DNA of 64,000 nt from Sulfoacidibacillus thermotolerans (GTDB lineage: Bacteria; Bacillota; Bacilli; Alicyclobacillales; SLC66): positions 17,914 to 81,913 of the forward strand of contig NZ_MPDK01000012.1 in the NCBI RefSeq assembly GCF_003144315.1. Direction: 5' to 3'. Shown one piece after another: positions 34,980-44,487 of this stretch. A model generated the notes under the pieces. It was not told the DNA's origin. It saw only the letters and a list, made by a program, of their open reading frames with translations, and did not search any database. A program made the position numbers and the translations under genes. Positions within the stretch are counted from its first letter, which is position 1. Each line of letters opens with the position of its first letter.

Positions 34980-35942
34980 ATGAGTGATTTTAATATCATC
35001 CGACTGCATCATGTAAGTTTAAATGTGACTGATTTAGAAAAGGCACGCCATTTTTACGTAGAAGGTTTAGGAATGATCGAAACCGCTTCCGATGATAAGC
35101 AACTCTTTTTACGCGCGATCGACGATGCCAATCATCATTGTCTCGTATTGCGACAAGCTGATCAACCAAGTTTGCACCACCTTGCTTATCGCGTGTCTAG
35201 TGAAGCAGAACTCGCGCAACTCGAAGAGCTCTTTCTAGCTGAGAAACTGCCGCTGCGTTGGGTTGAGAAAGGGGAGGAACAAGGACAAGGTCGTGCCTTG
35301 CGCATACAAGATCCCCAGGGTTTCCCTGTCGAATTCTTCTGTGAAATGGATCGTGTAAAACCCCTGATGCAAAATTTTCATCTTCATCGCGGAGCCAAAA
35401 TCAAACGCATAGACCACGCAAATTGTCTTGTCCGAGACATCGACCAAGCATATCAGTGGTACACTGAAAAATTAGGATTCCGCTGTTCAGAATATACCGT
35501 TTCAGGGGAAGCCAAAGAGCGCTTATGGGCCGCGTGGTTACACCGGAAGCCTTCCGTTCACGACTTGGCAATGATCCGCGAAATTGGGCCACGCTACCAT
35601 CACACTGGTTTTTGGATTGATGACGCAAAGACGATTCTAGACGCCTGTGACCATTTGGCAAGTATCGGCTATCACCAAAATATTGAACGCGCTCCTGGTC
35701 GTCATGGGACGTCCAATGCATTTTTTGTCTATGTTCGTGATCCAGATGGTCACCGCACCGAACTGTATACAGGAGATTACTTTACGAACGATCCGGACTG
35801 GGAACCCATTCGTTGGGAATTAAATCATCCTCAGCGTGCGACCTTTTGGGGAACTCTCCCTCCTGCTAGTTGGCGCGAAGAAGCAATGCCTGTACAGCAC
35901 ATTTTATCTGGAGAATTACTTGATGTTCAGCCGCCCGTATAA
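34980..35942 (+). CDS. hpaD: 3,4-dihydroxyphenylacetate 2,3-dioxygenase (extradiol)
   Basis: A 320-residue vicinal-oxygen-chelate ring-cleavage enzyme. Two VOC repeats; the metal triad is read as His146 (RIDHANCLVRD), His208 (RYHHTGFWI) and Glu261 (HRTELYTGD), with spacing like the Brevibacterium enzyme. It opens homoprotocatechuate to 5-carboxymethyl-2-hydroxymuconate semialdehyde. The frame is open from 34917 overlapping hpaB, but AGAGGGGGATCGC precedes the ATG at 34980 and the fold starts there. Confidence 0.9.
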   Translation: MSDFNIIRLHHVSLNVTDLEKARHFYVEGLGMIETASDDKQLFLRAIDDANHHCLVLRQADQPSLHHLAYRVSSEAELAQLEELFLAEKLPLRWVEKGEEQGQGRALRIQDPQGFPVEFFCEMDRVKPLMQNFHLHRGAKIKRIDHANCLVRDIDQAYQWYTEKLGFRCSEYTVSGEAKERLWAAWLHRKPSVHDLAMIREIGPRYHHTGFWIDDAKTILDACDHLASIGYHQNIERAPGRHGTSNAFFVYVRDPDGHRTELYTGDYFTNDPDWEPIRWELNHPQRATFWGTLPPASWREEAMPVQHILSGELLDVQPPV

Positions 35943-36079
35943 GTTTTCTGCCTGCTCAACCGTCGTTCTGTTTGCATAATAATGGAAAACAAGTGCAAAC
36001 TAAGTGCATCCAGATCAAGTGTTGTTTCACAACATCGGACACAATGCACGCCGAATGCGACGGAAGGTGAGCAATTCGC

Positions 36080-37570
36080 ATGATTATCCATCAGATCACA
36101 AATAATCTAACAGAAAACGTCCATCTGCTCCAAATGCGCTTTGCCACAAGTGCAGATATCAATATGCATCAGTTTGACCTCATTTTAACAGATCACAGTC
36201 GTGTCACCGTCTTAAGTATTTCTGTGCAATCTTTGATTGACTTAAATCAGATTCACACAAATGTCATCGAACCCATGATCCAACAGCCATTCTCTTCTCG
36301 AGAAAATCTAATTCAAGAAATTCAACAACGCATTTTTATTAAAAATGGCACGTCCTACACACAACTTGAACCCTGTCTCGAACAAGTTGTGCAAGGGGGC
36401 GTCGCCTTCTTTTTTGACGGTCTCAGCCGCGCACTCGTCATTTCTGCGCCCGGCACACCTGCACGATCGATCGAAGAGCCAAGTACAGAAGCAACCATTC
36501 GCGGTTCCCACGAAGGCTTTGTCGAATCAATCAGCACCAATATGGCTCTCATCCGCAAGCGCATCAAAGACGCACGCTTGCGCTTTCAGTCTGTTACAAT
36601 CGGCACACTCACTCACACACAAGTAGTCGTCGCATTTATTGATGGTCTCACAGCACCCGCGATGATTCACACCGCCTTACAAAAGTTACAACAGATCAAA
36701 GTCGACAGCATCAACAGTTCTGGCGACATCGAACAAATGATCGAGGCAGATCCCTGGACGATCTTTACTACCGTTGGTAATACCGAAAAACCGGATCGCG
36801 CAGCAGCGCTACTGGCAGAAGGGCGTATCCTCATTCTCGTCGACGGTGATCCAACGATCCTCTATGGTCCCCACTTATTCATCGAAGCTTTTCAGAGTCC
36901 TGAAGACTATAGTTCTCGCCCATATTATGTATCTTTTATTCGTCTATTGCGCTTTATCAGCTTTTTTATCAGCATCTATACCCCTGCACTCTTTATCGCA
37001 GCGCTTAATTTTCACAAGGAAATGATCCCCGTCGCCTTACTGCCTAACTTTCAAGGAGCAAACGAAAAAGCTCCTTTTCCCATCGTTTTTGAAATCGTCG
37101 TCATGCTCGTCATGTTCGAAGTGGTTCGTGAAGCGGGAGTGCGCTTGCCAAAAACCGTAGGCTCAGCAGTAAGCATCGTCGGCGCTTTGATTCTCGGCCA
37201 GGTCTCCGTGCAGGCAGGACTCGTGAGTGCCCCTTCTATCATTGTCGTCGCCGTATCCGTCATCGCCAGTTTTTTGCTGACGCCAATAGCCGATGTGGTC
37301 TCTCTGCTGCGAATTTTCAATCTCATTGCTGTGAGTATTTTTGGCCTTTTTGGTCTCTTTATGGTGACAGTAGCGACGATTACACACATGGTCACACTAC
37401 GATCTCTTGGCGTCCCTTATATGGCACCAATCGCTCCCCTGCATTTTCGGGACTGGAAAGATACCCTCGTGCGTGTCTCTGTTCGCCTGAACAAAATGCG
37501 GCCAGAAAGCATTCCCACATTACAACCAAAACGCATTGACCATCTGCCAAGAGATGAAAAGAATCCATGA
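36080..37570 (+). CDS. Spore germinant receptor subunit A (GerA/GerKA family)
   Basis: 496 residues. A soluble N-terminal region (about 1-240) typical of GerAA is followed by membrane helices (FISFFISIYTPALFIAALNF, FPIVFEIVVMLVMFEVVREAGVRLPKTVGSAVSIVGALILGQVSVQAG), the latter being the conserved GerA-family segment. It acts in the spore inner membrane with B and C subunits to sense nutrients. GGAAGGTGAG is 9 nt before the ATG. First gene of an A-C-B operon, probably sigma-G controlled (inference). Confidence 0.92.
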   Translation: MIIHQITNNLTENVHLLQMRFATSADINMHQFDLILTDHSRVTVLSISVQSLIDLNQIHTNVIEPMIQQPFSSRENLIQEIQQRIFIKNGTSYTQLEPCLEQVVQGGVAFFFDGLSRALVISAPGTPARSIEEPSTEATIRGSHEGFVESISTNMALIRKRIKDARLRFQSVTIGTLTHTQVVVAFIDGLTAPAMIHTALQKLQQIKVDSINSSGDIEQMIEADPWTIFTTVGNTEKPDRAAALLAEGRILILVDGDPTILYGPHLFIEAFQSPEDYSSRPYYVSFIRLLRFISFFISIYTPALFIAALNFHKEMIPVALLPNFQGANEKAPFPIVFEIVVMLVMFEVVREAGVRLPKTVGSAVSIVGALILGQVSVQAGLVSAPSIIVVAVSVIASFLLTPIADVVSLLRIFNLIAVSIFGLFGLFMVTVATITHMVTLRSLGVPYMAPIAPLHFRDWKDTLVRVSVRLNKMRPESIPTLQPKRIDHLPRDEKNP

Positions 37571-38754
37571 AAATCCACTCCCTGCTTCTGATCGCACTCT
37601 CTCTTCTCTTGTCTTTGCCGCTTACAGGGTGCTGGAGCAGTCTTGAGTTGCGCGACGCTGCGATCGTCTCAGGCCTTGGCATAGAAAAAGTAAAACGTCA
37701 AACGTATCGTTTGACAGTAGAAGTGATCAGTGGGAAAAACACGCAAGGCTCCGCTTCCGCAAATAAAAGCAACCGCATTTTATTTACCAAATCAGGGCAT
37801 ACAGTACTGAGCATCGAGCGCAACATGATTCGCGACGTAAAGCGCCGTTTGATCTTCACCCATGCAAAATCGCTCGTAATCAGTGACCAAGTAGCAAAAG
37901 AGGATCTATTTTGGCTTCTTGATACGTGGGTGCGCGATCAGCAGCCACGACTTATCGCCTATCTCTTTGTCACACCGGATTCCGTTGAAGAAGTGCTCGA
38001 ACAATCGAGTGCCAATCAAACCAGCGCAAGTGCGGAATTTCCACTTTCCACAGGTGCTGAAAACATTAGATTTATCTCAAATTACACTACGCCAACCATC
38101 TTAGAATTCTTAAAAAACCTTTTTGAGCCGACCAATACCGCTTATTTACCGATGTTGCGAATAAAAAGCGCTCAGTCAGGTCAAATCGTCGAATACTCTG
38201 GCACAGCGGTGATCAACCACGACCACATGGTTGGAGAACTGAACACAAAACAAACCCAAGGGCTCGTATGGCTAATCAATAAGGAGATGGGCGGGGCAAT
38301 TGACACGTTTTCTCCTGTCACACACAGGCGTCAGGCGCTAGAAGTAACAGGGGAAAAGACGGACATGCATACCCTGTTTGCCCATAATCGATTACTTGTA
38401 CACTTTGCCGTGCACTTAAAAGGAACCGTTGCAGAAGATGCGACAGGCCAAGATATGGATCAGCCTGCGGCGAACCGCGAGATGGAACAGGCGATTGCCA
38501 AACAAGCACAAGATATTCTCTGTGATACAGTACGCACGTTGCAACACCAAAAAACAGATTTATTAGGCGTTGGACTTCACATTTACCGTACCCATCCAAA
38601 ACTCTGGCACAAACTACAGTCGCACTGGGATGAGGCATTTGCACACGCCAAAATCACAACAAGGGTCGATGTCGTCATCCAACATCCTGGATTGATTCGT
38701 TCCATCTATCCGCATCTACCGCTGTCCGTCCCTTCTATTTCCTTACCGAAATGA
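37567..38754 (+). CDS. Spore germinant receptor lipoprotein subunit C (GerAC family)
   Basis: 395 residues with a lipoprotein signal ending LPLTGC (Cys at about 22) followed by WSSLELRDAAIVSGLGIEK, the usual GerAC opening (WdxxEi/LxdxaxvxgxgiD). The remaining domain matches the family in length. Anchored on the outer face of the spore inner membrane after diacylglyceryl modification. Overlaps the A gene by 4 nt. Confidence 0.92.
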   Translation: MKIHSLLLIALSLLLSLPLTGCWSSLELRDAAIVSGLGIEKVKRQTYRLTVEVISGKNTQGSASANKSNRILFTKSGHTVLSIERNMIRDVKRRLIFTHAKSLVISDQVAKEDLFWLLDTWVRDQQPRLIAYLFVTPDSVEEVLEQSSANQTSASAEFPLSTGAENIRFISNYTTPTILEFLKNLFEPTNTAYLPMLRIKSAQSGQIVEYSGTAVINHDHMVGELNTKQTQGLVWLINKEMGGAIDTFSPVTHRRQALEVTGEKTDMHTLFAHNRLLVHFAVHLKGTVAEDATGQDMDQPAANREMEQAIAKQAQDILCDTVRTLQHQKTDLLGVGLHIYRTHPKLWHKLQSHWDEAFAHAKITTRVDVVIQHPGLIRSIYPHLPLSVPSISLPK

Positions 38755-38797
38755 GAACAATCCGCGATATTCGCGATAAAAAGGAGGGTAACACCGT

Positions 38798-39910
38798 ATG
38801 CCACTTGAAAAGGCGAGTCGTTGGGAATCCTTTTTTGCCACCATGATAACCCTACCAATCATCGGCCACGCTGTACTTGTCTCCTTACTCGTACGCACCG
38901 TGGGACGGGACGAGTGGCTAGCTGTGTTAATCACCACCCCTTTGGCAGCAGCCCTCGTTTATGCAATCTGGCGCGTGCGTAAAGAAGATCCTCAAGCAAC
39001 GTTTCCTGCACTTGCGAAAAAACTGCTAGGACGACCACTTGGATTTGTTCTCACACTCGTTCTCGCGTTATATTTGTTGTTTCTTTCTATGAGTTCCATC
39101 GCATTTCTCGTCGACTTTATCCAAATTTCCTTTTTCCCGGAGACTCCGACCTTCGCACTTGTGCTGTTCTTTGCCCTTTTCTGCCTTTACGCCATCTTCA
39201 AAGGAACAAAAGTGATCCTCCAAACTGCCATTGTACTGGGCATCTCCAGCTTATTTACAGGTTCAACAGTCACGATGATGAGCTCTCCGATGAAAGATTT
39301 TGGCGAGTGGCTGCCCTTTTTAGAGTTTGGACTCAAACCAGTGGGCTTAGGCGTTTGGGTTGTACTCAGCATGTGGGCAGAACTGTTATTTTTACTTACC
39401 CTACCATTTGAAGACACAAATCCTCCTGTGTACTTAAAGCTCTGGATCATCAGTATCGCAATCAATGCATTCATGACGATCACACCGACTATGGGCGTCA
39501 TCTCACTTTTTGGCCTTGGCTTCGCCTCCATGCTTACCTATCCGACGGAAGAGACGACGCGCATCATTCATCTCTTTATCGTCGATCGCTTCGATATCTA
39601 CGGACTCATGCTCATGACCTTTGGCACCTATATTCGCACAACCTTGTATTTTCGACTCGGCTTTGATCTGCTTTTTCCCCCAAAGCAAAAACAAGTGCGC
39701 TCGACCTTTTTAAGGATCGTTATGGCGCTATTGTTTGCCTTACTTGCAGGGATCGCTTATCTGATCGCAAAGCAACATGTGCGAGTCGAACAAATTCTAC
39801 TGCTTTATACACTGTGCGGCGCACTGATCCTCCTTCCCTTTCTCCTCCTTGTCATACTGTGGATAAAAAACAAACTCGCAGCGCGACAAATCGCGTTAAA
39901 AACAAGTTAA
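38798..39910 (+). CDS. Spore germinant receptor permease-like subunit B (GerAB family)
   Basis: 370 residues with about ten membrane helices and the APC-like fold of GerAB/EndoB proteins, which bind the amino-acid germinant in related receptors. AAGGAGGGT lies 8 nt before the ATG. It completes the receptor operon 43 nt after the C subunit. Ligand specificity cannot be read. Confidence 0.9.
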   Translation: MPLEKASRWESFFATMITLPIIGHAVLVSLLVRTVGRDEWLAVLITTPLAAALVYAIWRVRKEDPQATFPALAKKLLGRPLGFVLTLVLALYLLFLSMSSIAFLVDFIQISFFPETPTFALVLFFALFCLYAIFKGTKVILQTAIVLGISSLFTGSTVTMMSSPMKDFGEWLPFLEFGLKPVGLGVWVVLSMWAELLFLLTLPFEDTNPPVYLKLWIISIAINAFMTITPTMGVISLFGLGFASMLTYPTEETTRIIHLFIVDRFDIYGLMLMTFGTYIRTTLYFRLGFDLLFPPKQKQVRSTFLRIVMALLFALLAGIAYLIAKQHVRVEQILLLYTLCGALILLPFLLLVILWIKNKLAARQIALKTS

Positions 39911-40032
39911 TACAAAGCCACAGCCATACGTGAAAACCCTTCGATAGTTAATGAGCCAATTTGTTAACATGATCAGCGTTTGTGAGGAGTTATCTTTGAT
40001 GGAGCGCATAGGTTACTTTAGAGGTGATAAAC

Positions 40033-40527
40033 TTGGCGAACGTAAAAATCAATCAACCGTATGCCGTTTATGGTTATGGAGAGATTGTATACGGGGAAAA
40101 TGTTTTTATTGCAGAACATGCGTGGCTCTCTTTCCCAAGACCAGGCTCACGACTGACAATTGGTGACAATTCGCAAATCGGACGCTTTTTTGGTGTTTCC
40201 TGTGCTTCAAATATTACCATCGGTCATAGCTGCCTTATCGGTGAGCGTGTATTTATAGCAGATGTTGGACATTCATACGAAGATCCATCTGTTCCTATCC
40301 TTATCTCTGGATTAACGGAGGCAAAACCCGTACACATCGGCGATGATGTCCTAATCGGTGTCGGATCTTTTATAGGGCCAGGTGTGACAATTGGAAACCA
40401 CGTAATGATAGGGGCCAATTCAGTCGTAGTAAAAGACGTACCCAGCTACAGTGTAATTGCTGGAAATCCCGCACGAATCATAAAATTTTATGACTTTACC
40501 TCAGAAAAATGGATGACTGTGCCGTGA
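40033..40527 (+). CDS. Left-handed beta-helix acyltransferase (hexapeptide repeat)
   Basis: 164 residues of hexapeptide repeats (LTIGDNSQIGRFFGVSCASNITIGHSCLIGERVFIADVGHSYEDPS..., VHIGDDVLIGVGSFIGPGVTIGNHVMIGANSVVVKDVP) ending SVIAGNPARIIK, the typical C-terminus of O-acetyl/N-acyl transferases acting on sugars. AGAGGTG is 6 nt before the TTG at 40033, preferred over the GTG at 40024 that is inside this motif. It probably modifies a surface or spore sugar; substrate unknown. Confidence 0.82.
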   Translation: MANVKINQPYAVYGYGEIVYGENVFIAEHAWLSFPRPGSRLTIGDNSQIGRFFGVSCASNITIGHSCLIGERVFIADVGHSYEDPSVPILISGLTEAKPVHIGDDVLIGVGSFIGPGVTIGNHVMIGANSVVVKDVPSYSVIAGNPARIIKFYDFTSEKWMTVP

Positions 40528-40757
40528 GTAACATGTCATTTACCTTTTGGCTTCTTTATCAAGACAGCACAGCGACTGTAGTTCCTTTCTATGAAAAAGT
40601 TGTCGCAAATACTGTGAGCGATGCAATCGCATCATTCGCCTCGCTGTATAGTCTACAAACCAATGATGTGCAGGAAGATCACCATAAAAACGTTTGGAGA
40701 ATTTGGTTTCAAGCAAACTCCGGGGATTACGTCAAATATGAGGTACACGTTGTTTAA
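40524..40757 (+). CDS. Small protein of unknown function
   Basis: 77 residues from the GTG at 40524 whose GTGA overlaps the stop of the acyltransferase gene; an ATG five codons earlier (40509) is also possible. Composition is that of a small soluble alpha/beta protein (FTFWLLYQDSTATVVPFYEKVVANTVSDAIASF...). No family recognised. The 4-nt overlap suggests co-translation with the acyltransferase. Confidence 0.5.
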   Translation: MSNMSFTFWLLYQDSTATVVPFYEKVVANTVSDAIASFASLYSLQTNDVQEDHHKNVWRIWFQANSGDYVKYEVHVV

Positions 40758-40855
40758 AACGCTCAATCCATGACCTAATTCCCCGTCTGTCTGCCTAAAG
40801 TCAAATTCATCATGGGTCATACAAACCACACGGCCATATGATTGTATTTACTCCC

Positions 40856-41671
40856 CTATGAGAGCACTTGGTGGAAAAACTGCAACATACGGAAATAGGC
40901 ATCCCTTGCTGAAAGTACATGGTAGGAACTCCGTGTATCATTAAAAAAGGCGTGATTGGCTCCTTTATAAATGTGGAATTCAAAAGACTTCCCAGCTGAT
41001 TTCATTGCACTAGCAAATCCTTCAACCCCATCTGTGATCCGCTTATCCTCTTCACCGTAAAAACCAACGACAGGACACTGAATCTTAGAAATCAGATCCT
41101 CTTTAGGTGCACTACCATAAAAGATCCCCGCCCCGCGCAATTCAGGATCGTGACAGGCAAGCAATGCAGAGAGACTCCCCCCCATACAAAAACCAACTGA
41201 AGCAACCCCTTTGCCTACCGTTTTCGAGTATTGATTGCGCAAAAACAACGAGGTCTGTACTAACTGTGGTAGGTATTGTTCTAGATGTAGCCCACCAAAT
41301 AAAACTCTAAATGTTTCGCTAATATCCATTTTTTGATTGGATGGCAGGCGATTTAAGGCTGCTTCACGCTCTTCTGGATTATGCCATACTGTAGGTGGCA
41401 GAGAGTCAAGAAAACCCTTGATCTGTTCGATCCGTCCAGCAGCAAGGGAACTCGGTCGATCCCCATGCTTTGCATATAAATCAGGGGCGAACGCAACGTA
41501 ACCCGCACTTGCAAACCTTCGCACCACATCCTGAATGTGTTCGTCCACACCCCAAATCTCCTGGATGACAATAATCGCTTCCAAAGGTTCTGACACATGG
41601 TCAGGCGAAGCCACATAACCCAAATACTCTTGATCCAATCCATATCGAATCCAATCACTTTGAATTCCCAT
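40856..41671 (-). CDS. Dienelactone hydrolase family protein
   Basis: A 271-residue alpha/beta hydrolase. IVIQEIWGVDEHIQDV near the N-terminus, nucleophile Cys in GFCMGGSLSALL, Asp in YGEEDKRITDGVE and His in KGANHAFFND form the Cys-Asp-His triad of dienelactone hydrolases. Physiological substrates vary; the nearby aromatic cluster makes lactone or ester hydrolysis plausible. GGAGGAG with 5 nt spacing supports the ATG at 41671 over 41689. Confidence 0.85.
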   Translation of the reverse strand: MGIQSDWIRYGLDQEYLGYVASPDHVSEPLEAIIVIQEIWGVDEHIQDVVRRFASAGYVAFAPDLYAKHGDRPSSLAAGRIEQIKGFLDSLPPTVWHNPEEREAALNRLPSNQKMDISETFRVLFGGLHLEQYLPQLVQTSLFLRNQYSKTVGKGVASVGFCMGGSLSALLACHDPELRGAGIFYGSAPKEDLISKIQCPVVGFYGEEDKRITDGVEGFASAMKSAGKSFEFHIYKGANHAFFNDTRSSYHVLSARDAYFRMLQFFHQVLS

Positions 41672-41871
41672 TGTTACTCCTCCGATCATTAATACGCGTA
41701 ACCCTCATCAAGGGGACGCATCGACATTATTCGAAAGCATGATTGATTCATCATAGCAAAGCACGTAAGCTTGCTGAAGATTGAACCCAGCGTAGTGAAT
41801 ACTTCCGCTTGTGCATTTTCAAGTGCTTATTGATCAAATGGTACACCATGTCAAACTGTTTCTATGCGTGT

Positions 41872-42456
41872 CTAAGGCAACTTTAAATCATTCGAATGCA
41901 AATACACAAGCATGACGAGAAATTCACAAGGCAAGCCCCCTTTGTTCACATAGGTGTGACGAACATCAGCTTGGAAGTGAACTGAATCTCCTTGCCCCAA
42001 TACATACTCCTGCTGTTCTAGCAGAAGTGTTAATTGACCGTTCTTTACCCAAATCCCCTCGGTAACGTTGACCCCATGAGCGTCGGCTGAATGCGAGCAT
42101 CCCGGTAAAAGTCGTGATTCATATAAGTCAGCAGGTTGCGGATTGCTTATGGCCAGAACGTTTCTCACCACATAATTACCATCATCGTCGAGCACAATGG
42201 GTTGATCCTGTTGAAGGATCACAGTAACCTGCGGTTGGTCAACATCCTGAAGGAACGATGAAAAAGGAATCTGCAATCCGTTTGCAATTTTCCACAGGGT
42301 GACGACAGTAGGATTAGATTCCCCACGTTCAATTTGACCTAGCATCGGCTTACTGACTCCTGTCAATTTCGCCAGATCATCCAGCGTCAGGCTTCGCTCT
42401 CTACGAATTGTTCGCAACACCTTTCCAATGTGTTGCGTTAGATAATCCATATCCAT
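41872..42456 (-). CDS. XRE-cupin transcription regulator
   Basis: 194 residues: an N-terminal XRE helix-turn-helix (IGKVLRTIRRERSLTLDDLAKLTGVSKPMLGQIERGESNPTVVTLWKIANGL, about 8-60) and a C-terminal cupin (LLPGCSHSADAHGVNVTEGIWVKNGQLTLLLEQQEYVLGQGDSVHFQADVRHTYVN, about 115-175). Such proteins often regulate the divergently placed azlCD exporters, as here. AAGGAGG with 7 nt spacing supports 42456 over 42462. Confidence 0.87.
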   Translation of the reverse strand: MDMDYLTQHIGKVLRTIRRERSLTLDDLAKLTGVSKPMLGQIERGESNPTVVTLWKIANGLQIPFSSFLQDVDQPQVTVILQQDQPIVLDDDGNYVVRNVLAISNPQPADLYESRLLPGCSHSADAHGVNVTEGIWVKNGQLTLLLEQQEYVLGQGDSVHFQADVRHTYVNKGGLPCEFLVMLVYLHSNDLKLP

Positions 42457-42563
42457 AAGCACCCTCCTTGAAATATATTATAGCATACAAATATATGTTA
42501 TGATACAATTCGCTTCATCGATAACGCTACACTTCCATACTACACGTAGAGAGGTCGATGTTC

Positions 42564-42881
42564 ATGAATTCTCTGTTCTTCGAAACGATTCTCATTGGCG
42601 CAGGGACATATTTAATTCGAGCAGGGTCACTCAGCAGTGGCAGTCGAATCAAGTGGCCAGATTGGGTCCACAAATGGTTGTCATTCGTGACACCTGCCGT
42701 TTTAGGTGCTTTGCTCGGACCTCTACTTCTATCCCCAGAAAGTGATTGGAACTCACAACTACACAACCCGACTCTAATTGCCACTGTTCCAACTGCGGTT
42801 GTGGGTTGGTTCAGTCGAAACCTATTGTTAACAGTGGCCGTCGGAGTTGGATGTTTCGCTATACTTCGTTATTGGATCTGA
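42564..42881 (+). CDS. azlD: Branched-chain amino-acid exporter small subunit AzlD-like
   Basis: 105 residues with about three to four membrane helices; FETILIGAGTYLIRAG and LSFVTPAVLGALLGPLLL fit AzlD. It pairs with AzlC to export branched-chain amino acids or analogues. AGAGAGGT gives 8 nt spacing to the ATG at 42564 rather than the ATG at 42558. Divergent from the XRE-cupin gene; the order D then C is the reverse of the usual C-D order. Confidence 0.82.
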   Translation: MNSLFFETILIGAGTYLIRAGSLSSGSRIKWPDWVHKWLSFVTPAVLGALLGPLLLSPESDWNSQLHNPTLIATVPTAVVGWFSRNLLLTVAVGVGCFAILRYWI

Positions 42882-42893
42882 GGTGATAGATGC

Positions 42894-43595
42894 ATGGAGC
42901 GTTCACCATATGATAAAGGCATACGAGATGCAATTCCAATCGTTTCGGCATACTTCCCAATATCCATGACCTTTGGTGTTATTGCCACTAGCGGTGGTAT
43001 TCCTTGGGCAATCACTATTCTCATCTCAGCGTGGATTTACGCAGGAAGCGCCCAGTTTATGTTGGTAAGCCTAGCATTATCTGGTACATCACCAACATCG
43101 ACAGTCATTACTGTCCTGTTAGTCAATCTAAGACACTTCCTCTACGGAACAACACTTGGCCCTTCCTTCATGAAATGGTCGGAACCAAAACGATGGCTGT
43201 CGGCGTTCGGGCTCACAGACGAGGTATTTGCTGTCACGAGCAGCCGCTTCATTACCGAAACTCCGCTACCAGCGTACCAGGTCACGTTTACTTATATTTG
43301 TTACATCTCATGGCTTCTCGGAACGATTATCGGCGCGAGCATTGGCAAGGTTGTACCCTCTGTTGTTTCGGATATTCTTAGTTTTGCCTTGCCAGCGCTA
43401 TTTGTAGCTTTGTTGATGCTGGGAAATCGCTCTATCCCTTATTTTATCGCAGCGATTTTGGGTGCAGGGTTATCTGTACTCGCAGATAGGTTGAGTATGG
43501 AGAGCTTCGGCATCGTCATGGGGGCACTAGTTGGTGCAACCTGCGGCATGTTCCTTCAAAGGGTTTCTATGAATCTACCTACACGACGATCATAG
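42894..43595 (+). CDS. azlC: Branched-chain amino-acid exporter large subunit AzlC-like
   Basis: A 233-residue membrane protein with the AzlC signature (GIRDAIPIVSAYFPISMTFGVIA, IYAGSAQFMLVSLAL, NLRHFLYGTTLGPSF). GAGGTG is 8 nt before the ATG, 12 nt after azlD. It immediately precedes the mobile region. Confidence 0.88.
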   Translation: MERSPYDKGIRDAIPIVSAYFPISMTFGVIATSGGIPWAITILISAWIYAGSAQFMLVSLALSGTSPTSTVITVLLVNLRHFLYGTTLGPSFMKWSEPKRWLSAFGLTDEVFAVTSSRFITETPLPAYQVTFTYICYISWLLGTIIGASIGKVVPSVVSDILSFALPALFVALLMLGNRSIPYFIAAILGAGLSVLADRLSMESFGIVMGALVGATCGMFLQRVSMNLPTRRS

Positions 43596-43791
43596 GTATT
43601 TTTACACAATTTTTCCGGGTAAGTGACAATGATTATTCCGGGTGCTTTTACTCTACGTTCGAAGAAGTTGAGTCCGTATAATGGTGTAAATTCAGTAGAC
43701 GCACTGGGTGACATCATGTTGCTAGACTTAATAGTGGACACAACGAATCGAGAATGTAAGAATAAGGTGATTTCAATTCGAGGTGTGCAGA

Positions 43792-44085
43792 ATGGCTCAA
43801 CAGAAGCAATATGATAAAGAATTCAAATTAAATACCGTGCAGTTGATTTTGGAGTCGGGAAAGCCCATTACCCAAATCGCTCGTGAGTTGAGGATTTCTT
43901 CGAAAACATTATACGGGTGGGTTGCGCAGTATAAGGACGACCCGAAGAATGCTTTCATCGGCAGCGGAAACCTGAAACCGGACGACAAGGAATTGCGAGA
44001 TATGCAAAAACGCATTCGTGATTTGGAGGAGGAGAATGCGATCTTAAAAAAAGCAATGCGCATCTTCACCAACGATCGGAAGTAA
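43792..44085 (+). CDS. IS3-family transposase OrfA
   Basis: 97 residues: an N-terminal helix-turn-helix (YDKEFKLNTVQLILESGKPITQIARELRISSKTLYGWVAQY) and a C-terminal leucine-zipper-like helix (DMQKRIRDLEEENAILKKAMRIF). It binds the IS ends. GAGGTG precedes the ATG at 43792. The A7G slippery run lies within ILKKAM, from which the ribosome would shift -1 into orfB. Confidence 0.88.
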   Translation: MAQQKQYDKEFKLNTVQLILESGKPITQIARELRISSKTLYGWVAQYKDDPKNAFIGSGNLKPDDKELRDMQKRIRDLEEENAILKKAMRIFTNDRK

Positions 44086-44487
44086 GGTACCAGTTCATCC
44101 ATGAACACCGCTTCGAGTTTTCGGTCCAGAAGATGTGCAAACTGCTCGACGTATCTCGAAGCGGTTATTATCAGTGGCTAAAGCGACCGGAGAGCGAACG
44201 CTCCCGCCGTCGCAAGGAGCTCACAGGGCGAATCTATGAGATCTATGTGCAGTCGCGACGACTTTACGGGAGCCCCAAAATCACACAGGTGTGACGAAGA
44301 GAGGGAATCCGGGTTTCGCAAAAGACGGTCTCTCGTATAATGCGAGAGGAAGGGCTGAAATCCCGTGTGCGCAAGTATAAGGCAACGACCAATTCAAAAC
44401 ATAATGATCCAGTTCAGGACAATGTGCTGAATCAGACATTTGTTGCTCAGAAGCCAGGACAAGTGTGGATGTCAGATATTACCTACA
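44086..44487 (+). pseudogene. IS3-family transposase OrfB, 5' part (nonsense codon, then intron insertion)
   Basis: The -1 frame reads YQFIHEHRFEFSVQKMCKLLDVSRSGYYQW and on to VWMSDITY, the start of the DDE catalytic core. An in-frame TGA at 44292-44294 interrupts it (the copy at 59.8-60.6 kb has Leu at this position). The group II intron begins at 44488, within the codon after TAC. So this copy is inactive even if the intron is removed. Confidence 0.82.
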
